Assembly (NCBI RefSeq): GCF_030272615.1
Contig: NC_081407.1
Coordinates: 268,290,075 to 268,354,074 of the forward strand
Origin: Cryptomeria japonica
Taxonomy: Eukaryota > Streptophyta > Pinopsida > Cupressales > Cupressaceae
Reading direction: 5' to 3'
DNA length: 64,000 bases
The notes beneath the pieces were generated by a model that was given only the letters and a program-made list of their open reading frames with translations, was not told where the DNA came from and made no database searches. This document shows, one piece after another, positions 58,146 to 64,000 of this stretch. Each line of letters opens with the position of its first letter. The stretch's first letter is position 1. Made by a program: the position numbers and the translations under genes.

Positions 58146-58234
58146 TTGCATGGATCGCTGCTCAGAAGCGCCCGAGAAAACCGCCCCAGACTTTGCACCG
58201 CCCAAGGATTTCGATGGCGGCCCTCGACCTATAG
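58146..58234. other. GC-rich insertion of about 88 bases in an AT-rich repeat
   Basis: Paralogous copies read TTCTTAATATTGTCAAATT...ACATTTAATATA. Here TTCTTAATC is followed by a GC-rich block (GATCGCTGCTCAGAAGCG, CGAGAAAACCGCCCCAG, GATGGCGGCCCTCG) and then GACATTTAATATA. The block could encode a Pro-rich peptide but has no flanking duplication I can see. Origin unknown. Confidence 0.7.
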
Positions 58235-58269
58235 GACATTTAATATAATTTTAGGTGAGGATTAGAGAT

Positions 58270-58860
58270 AGGGTTTTGTTAGGATTAGGGTCAAGGTGCA
58301 GATATTATTGATTTATTTATTTTTTATATGTTTGCTTATTTTTTACTTTTATTATTATTTTCATAGTGCATTTTATTCTATTGTTAAAATTTTATTTTTA
58401 TTCTAGAAGTATCTTCAATAGTTTTAAACTATATTAAGTTTTAAAATAATTATTAGTAAATGTTTTAATTTTTTGCATTTAATTATTAGTAAATGTTTCA
58501 ATAATTATGTGACATGTCATTTATTCTGGACAAGTTTCTGTAGGTGGTGAAATTTTTCCCTTGGAATTCACATTTAATTAGCTGATAGGCTATTCTCTGG
58601 TGGAGGAACTCCCCACTGAGAAATTGTCTCATGCGGGAACCAATCTCTTAAAACAATCTTTCGAGCCTTTTTTGTGTGACGTGTTAGTTATTCTGGACAA
58701 GTTTCCATCGGCGGTGAAATTTTTCCCTTCGCATTCACATTTAACGAGCTTGTTGAACTTTTCACATTTTGATTAAATGCTTCTTTAGATAGCTATCACT
58801 TCCGTATGTAACATGAGATCGGAAGAGTATTGTGTTACATGGATTCTATATTAGTGATAG
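58270..58860 (+). pseudogene. Array block A, fourth copy
   Basis: Same layout as 50195-50760, with a deletion that removes most of the SKRNPLLI segment near 58770 and a changed end after TGTGTTACATGGATTC. Decayed. Confidence 0.42.
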
Positions 58861-59073
58861 AAAATTTATAAAGAATTCTAAATGTTGCATTTAGGGGAGA
58901 AAAGTTACAATGAGTTTATGGGGATTGTTCTGTTTATTTAAAAAAATTAAAGTTTTAAAGAAGTATGATATAGTAATAATATAAACAAATAATATAATAA
59001 TTTTTTAAATTTTTTAATAATATAATAATATAACATAAATATTACTATAATATTAATAACGAAATAAAATATA

Positions 59074-59076
<3 letters not shown>

Positions 59077-59122
<46 letters not shown>
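59077..59122. repeat. (AT)n microsatellite in the array spacer
   Basis: About 23 AT units. Confidence 0.9.
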
Positions 59123-59126
<4 letters not shown>

Positions 59127-59973
59127 AAAATAATATAATGATAGTATAACTGTAGTTATAATAAAATAGTCAAAATTGTAGTTAGAGTTAGGGTTAATGT
59201 TAGTTTAAGCTTATTATAAAATTGTCTAATTTTTTTAAATAAATAATAAATAATGTAGATCATGATTTTAAATTTTTTAAATATATAATGTTCTTTATTT
59301 TCCAAATACATTTTTTACATATATTTCTTTTTACTTTTTTTTTAAGACTAAAAATCATCCTATTTCATGGGAAAGATCTTGAGAGCCCCAACCCTAAGAC
59401 TGCAATTTACATTTTTCTGTTTCCTTTTCTAAGTTATTAAGCATTAATAAAAATTTCATGGTTTTACACTTTCAAAAGAAATACACAAGCTCGAAGAAAA
59501 GTAAGGAAAATAGGTAAAGATAAAAATCATTTAAATGGATATATTTTAAGGTGAGATTAGGTAGAGGATGAAAAAGTCTTTTTAAATTGTTCATTATTTA
59601 TAAATATTTGTGGTATTTAATTTTAAAAATAAGTTTTTTTAAATGATTTGATATTTTAATATTAAAGCTATATAATTATAAATAAGTAAAAGCAATTATG
59701 TGAATAACTTTTTAAAATAATAATATTGATTTTTGAAGAAATTAAACATTAATCAATTATATATAGAAAAAAATAATGAAATATAATCATCTAAATAAAA
59801 TTTAACTTTGTATAAAATAAATTAATTTTATCATGTTATAAAAATATATAAATTAATAATATTGATCAATATATATATTAATAATGATTAAATTTTTTTA
59901 ACTATTATATAAATTCATTAAAAAAATTATTTTATATATTGGGTTTTAAAAATATGAAAAAGCAATAGAGGCT

Positions 59974-61359
59974 ATGGACATCCAAAAAAGCATAATGGTA
60001 GTGAGAGTTTTACCAAATATTGTAATTGTAATTGCTTTGATAGACCTGATATAAATTACTATCAGCATACTCATCTTATCTACTATAAAATTATATGTCT
60101 ATAATATTAAATATATAGTAATTAGCTGATATATAGTGTCTCAATAGGATAAATTTAATGATGTTTATTGAAAAAAAAATTGTGATTGTTGGAATTTTTT
60201 GGTCGTTGGAAATTGTTACATGTGTTTTCATATGAGAGCTATGCAATTACCCTATTAGCTGCAATGGTGGCCCTCCCAAATTTTATAAGCGTACCACTTG
60301 TGGCTGTTGAGGACAAGGACACAACAAATGTGCATTATTTCATATTTATGATAGCCTACTTTTTTGCAATAGTTTCCTTGTCAATTCTAACAATACTTTC
60401 TCTAAAGAAAAAACATTGTTGTTTTCCATTTCGATGTAGTTTGATTGCAGAGCTATTTTTCTTTTCTGTACTCTGCATCGAAGTGATCTTTGTTGAAGGG
60501 GTCATCTTTTTTATGCCAATGGAAGGAGAAAAAAAGACCTTTTTATGTTTTCATGCGAATAACAATGGCAATAATACTTTATGTTATCGCACACTCAAAC
60601 CCAGTGATAGGTAATATATTTTAATTTGAAAAATAATACTTAATTGTGATTAGGAATTTTAGTTCACACAAATTTTTGTTTATGTAGTTTTTTTTTGCAT
60701 TTTCCTCAATTCATTTCTCAATGCAAGAGCCTTCCTCTACTATTCATTGCTCAATGCAATAGCCTATTTTTGCTATTTGTTTCTCAATGGAAGATTCTTT
60801 TTGGGAGGGGTGTAATATATTTTGCAAGCCCAACAAGGCAAGGTGAAGACTGAACTATTTTGCAAGGCCCATGGTTATGATTTGTCATTTTGGAATGTCC
60901 GTGATCACACAAGGCTTCCCCGTTAAACCCCATAGGAATTCAAGAGGCAGTAGCTGATAGAATTAGCTATGTTTGGCTACTTAGGATATTTACTCTACTT
61001 TTTGTAACAGTCCCACTTATCTTCTTTGTATATCTGGTAGCATTTTTTCTATTCCTATTTTTGAAAGAAGGGAATTATACTTGCCTCCAACTTAGAGCTT
61101 GACAAATAATAGCAGAGATATATTTAAAAATTATAGTCCAGTTCCTAACCCATGAGTAGTCCCAAAATATGTGACATTTTCATGAGTGTTGTTTATAAGT
61201 TTTTTTCTAGGGAGATTTTCTATAGTTAATTACAGATTTTTGGCTTGAAAACAATTAGAAAATAGAATCTATATATATTTTGATTTTGAGCAACATTATT
61301 TTATATTTTTTACTTGATAATATCAATTTGCAAGTATTTTCACCGTATGTATTTATAGA
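59974..61359 (+). pseudogene. Array copy 6: first exon, membrane exon and fifth-span exon, cut by an LTR
   Basis: First exon 59974-60054. The membrane exon frame (60186-60614, 142 codons) is open through three spans: ITLLAAMVALPNFISVPLVA, FIFMIAYFFAIVSLSILTIL and ELFFFSVLCIEVIFVEGVIF. A shift near 60540 spoils the fourth. The fifth-span exon is about 60910-61100. The copy ends at ATTTATAGA (61359), exactly where an LTR-like element begins; other copies continue with AACATGGTTTCTATTGG. Confidence 0.5.
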
Positions 61360-64000
61360 TGTAGTAACCCACTTAACTTAATCCAAAAACTCAACTGATT
61401 TTTTTTTTTAATATATAAAAATATTGATTTCTTATTCTTACTTATTCTTTTTTTTTTATTCAATCACATACTCAGATAAAACTATCCAAACAGGATAGGC
61501 ATCCATCCAATCAGGATGTGCATCTAACCATATGGGTTAGGCATCTATCCATACGGGACTAGGCATCTAACCATACGGGTTAGGCATCTAACCATATGAG
61601 TTAGGCATCTAACCATATGGGTTAGGCATCTGTCCATACAGGACAAGAGGTTTCATTTATCCAATCTGGGATAGGCATCTACCCAAACGAGGTAGGCATC
61701 TATTCATAAGAATAGGATATGCTTTGGCCAAAGACTTTAGACTCATCGGGACCATCCGGGTCCTGAGCCACTCTCTAAAGACTACATTCCCCTACTAGGA
61801 GTGCACTAAGGTCTCTATCCTTAGGAGTATAAAAACAATTACATAAACAAGCTTGAGTTCCACCTCGAAATTCGGCCTAAAGCCTAGGGAAGTCAAGTGA
61901 ATCCACATGAGATTCCTTCTGAGTATGCATTGAATTAATTTTAACCTTTCAATTATTACTTGCACCATTTGATTAAAGGAACAAGGAGCTTCAAGAATCA
62001 ACTACTCACTCATAACCAAATCCTAATCCCCATCCCCGAATGCCTGAGTACAAGGGATAACTTCGTCCCTAGACTGCCTACATACCCATTTCAGCACGGG
62101 ATCAAGGCGTAAAGTATGTAGTTCTGGTTTCTAACTATGGTTTAATGTAAACTATTTGGTGGGTATGCAACCCTTTCTAGGGTCATTGTCCCAGACAGTT
62201 TCTCTATGGTTGCTACCCACAATGGTAGCTTTATAGCAAAAAGGCTCAAGGTGGCCTTTTGCTTGTGGCTTAAACAACTAAGACCTATTTCCTATTATAT
62301 GCGTCACCCTTAATCTATTATCATTGGTTGAAATCATCAAGATAAAATAAATTCCAAGATCATAACACACAACCAAACCCTAATGGGGTTTTCTAAGGTT
62401 CAACTGAGCGAATGTAAATTCCTTTTAAAATTAATCTTTTTTTTTTAATTATTGATCTATGGGGGATTACCCGCCCCTTGGATTTTAACTTCCAAATGAC
62501 CCTTATTTCTTCTCGACGGTTTATAGGGACGATGCCACAAACGCCATTGTTGCAGCTTTATTAGGCGTTAAGTGCAGTAGTTCAACACGACGACATTACC
62601 CATAAGTGTGACCTAGAGGCAACATAGATACCGAACGTTGCTAAGGTTTTTGGTTTCAACTCCTCTTGTTTAGTTGTCTATCTAAGAATTTAGCTATGAA
62701 TTCATGAAATCATAAATAAAAATTATACTAAAACAACTATGAAAAGAAATTATTACATGCAAGGAATTACTGCTTGGACTTAAAAAAATAGAGATATAAG
62801 TATTACATGATAAACAATTCAACCATTTGGAAATAGTATTTTCTTGAAAGAAAATTATAATTGTAAAACTTAAACTATATTCGTGAAAGTACTAATCGCT
62901 TGAAAACTATGATACTTATAGGAGATAGCTTACAAAAATGACCATTTCACTTTAAGTATGAATCCTAAAACTTGAAAGGTACTAAATTGCTTGAAAGAAA
63001 TTTAAATGATTAAATAGCAAGACTTTGGAAAAGAATTTAACATTAACTTGTTGAAGAGAAAAACTATTAATAATAAGCTTGAGAATAACCACATTACTCA
63101 TAAACCAACTAATTTTTCCTTTTGAAATATAGCATAAATTTTATCTTTAATTATTTTCTAGAAATGATAACCTTATGTAAATATGAATCCTTATACTTGA
63201 AAGGTACTAATTTGCTTGAAAGAAGATTAAATGATTAAATAGAAAGACTTTGGAAAAGAATAACATTTATCAAACTTAACACACTATACCATAATTTAAA
63301 TAATTTGAAGGAACTTACATTTCAATTAATAATAAGCAAAATATTTAATTAATAATAATTTATTTCATATGTTATTTGATCTCTTAATTATAATTCATCG
63401 TCAACATATTACTTATAAATAACTCCTTATCCATTTATATCCCAAATATAAAGATTATATAGAATTTAAATAATTTTTAAATAATTAGAGAGCACATGAT
63501 AAGGTCAAAAGTAAGCTTTACCCAACATCATCCAAATATGAAAAGAAATTAAATCTGTTTTTTTGCTTTTTGTTTGTTTTCTTTCTTTCTTTGTTTTGAA
63601 ATAAAATGTCCAAACACTCAAATTAAAATTATTCTTTTTAATAAATATAATTTAACAAATGATTTAAAAATTTATAGCTTTAATAGGGAAAAACAAATAA
63701 GAAAGTTTTAAAGCTTTTTAGATAACTTACCAATTATTAAAAAAAAGCAATCTTCAAGACAATTTTATCCCTTAGTATTTTAAATTTTAATCCTCATGTA
63801 GTTAAATAATAAGCCGATTAAATCATTGGTTCAAAACTATTGATGCAATTTAAAATTAAGGGTGTTAATATCTATTTATAAAATAAGCAATTAATTTAAT
63901 ATAATTATGATTAACTTTTATACAAGAGATCATAACAATCAACAATCAAATCAATGATAAATTTACTATAATTGATTTTTATTCATTTTATCTAAATTTA
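61360..64000. mobile_element. LTR-like element, start only
   Basis: The left edge is defined by loss of array homology at 61359 and by a TG start (TGTAGTAACCC), close to the TGTAATACCCC start of the Tekay LTR. The content is non-coding, with a 21-base minisatellite, then moderately GC sequence to about 62650 and AT-rich sequence to the window end. I infer a long Gypsy LTR. Orientation and right end are not visible. Confidence 0.5.
61483..61705. repeat. Minisatellite, 21-base unit GTTAGGCATCTAACCATAYGG
   Basis: About ten imperfect copies with a fixed core AGGCATCTA(T)CCAT. The best five are contiguous at about 61545-61640. There are no unique spacers, so it is not a CRISPR array. Confidence 0.85.

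Noticed and set aside
61483-61705. CRISPR-like spacing of a short repeat
   Set aside because: Units are contiguous without unique spacers, and the context is a plant retroelement.

Overview
The window is repeat-dense nuclear DNA from a seed plant with a large genome. The evidence is nested long LTR retrotransposons of three classic plant lineages (Ty1/Copia, Ty3/Gypsy Tat-like, Ty3/Gypsy Tekay/Del-like), a DUF4283-type LINE, tRNA-derived SINEs and very low density of host genes. The old, decayed elements would fit a gymnosperm, but that is inference. No intact host gene, rRNA, tRNA or CRISPR array was recognised.

Layout. 1-5743: an AT-rich inverted-repeat element holding a LINE fragment that lacks its reverse transcriptase, two SINEs, microsatellites and about 800 bases of unexplained sequence. 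5744-14144: a Copia element on the minus strand with an old, truncated 3' LTR. 14145-14726 and 33561-36289: two parts of an old Tat-like Gypsy element. 14727-33560: a younger 18.8 kb Tat-like element that inserted into the gag gene of its own relative, leaving a GATT(T/C) target duplication. 36290-44389: a truncated Tekay-like element with a 3.9 kb LTR, itself hit by a Copia LTR at 37100-38583. 44390-61359: a tandem array of about six decayed copies of an unrecognised multi-pass membrane protein gene. 61360-64000: the start of a further LTR-like element with a 21-base minisatellite.

The most interesting part is the younger Tat-like element. Between pol and the 3' LTR it carries an antisense gene with a plant mobile domain (PMD). 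That gene has its own TATA box (16469), a short first exon (16551-16625), a GTAAGT donor, an intron of about 1.1 kb and a phase-matched acceptor at 17701. The intron is packed with a degenerate TAGCGCAT motif. The same motif recurs in the complementary orientation in the 5' leader of the element (29985-30370 and 31770-32035), so the two ends of the genomic RNA could pair. Two short retroposons of one uncharacterised family, each encoding a coiled-coil tail and each with a long target duplication, sit in the two Tat copies. The membrane-protein array is the other region without an explanation.

All assignments rest on reading motifs and repeats by eye. Boundaries supported by LTR ends, primer sites, target duplications or comparison with paralogous copies are stated as such; the rest are approximate.
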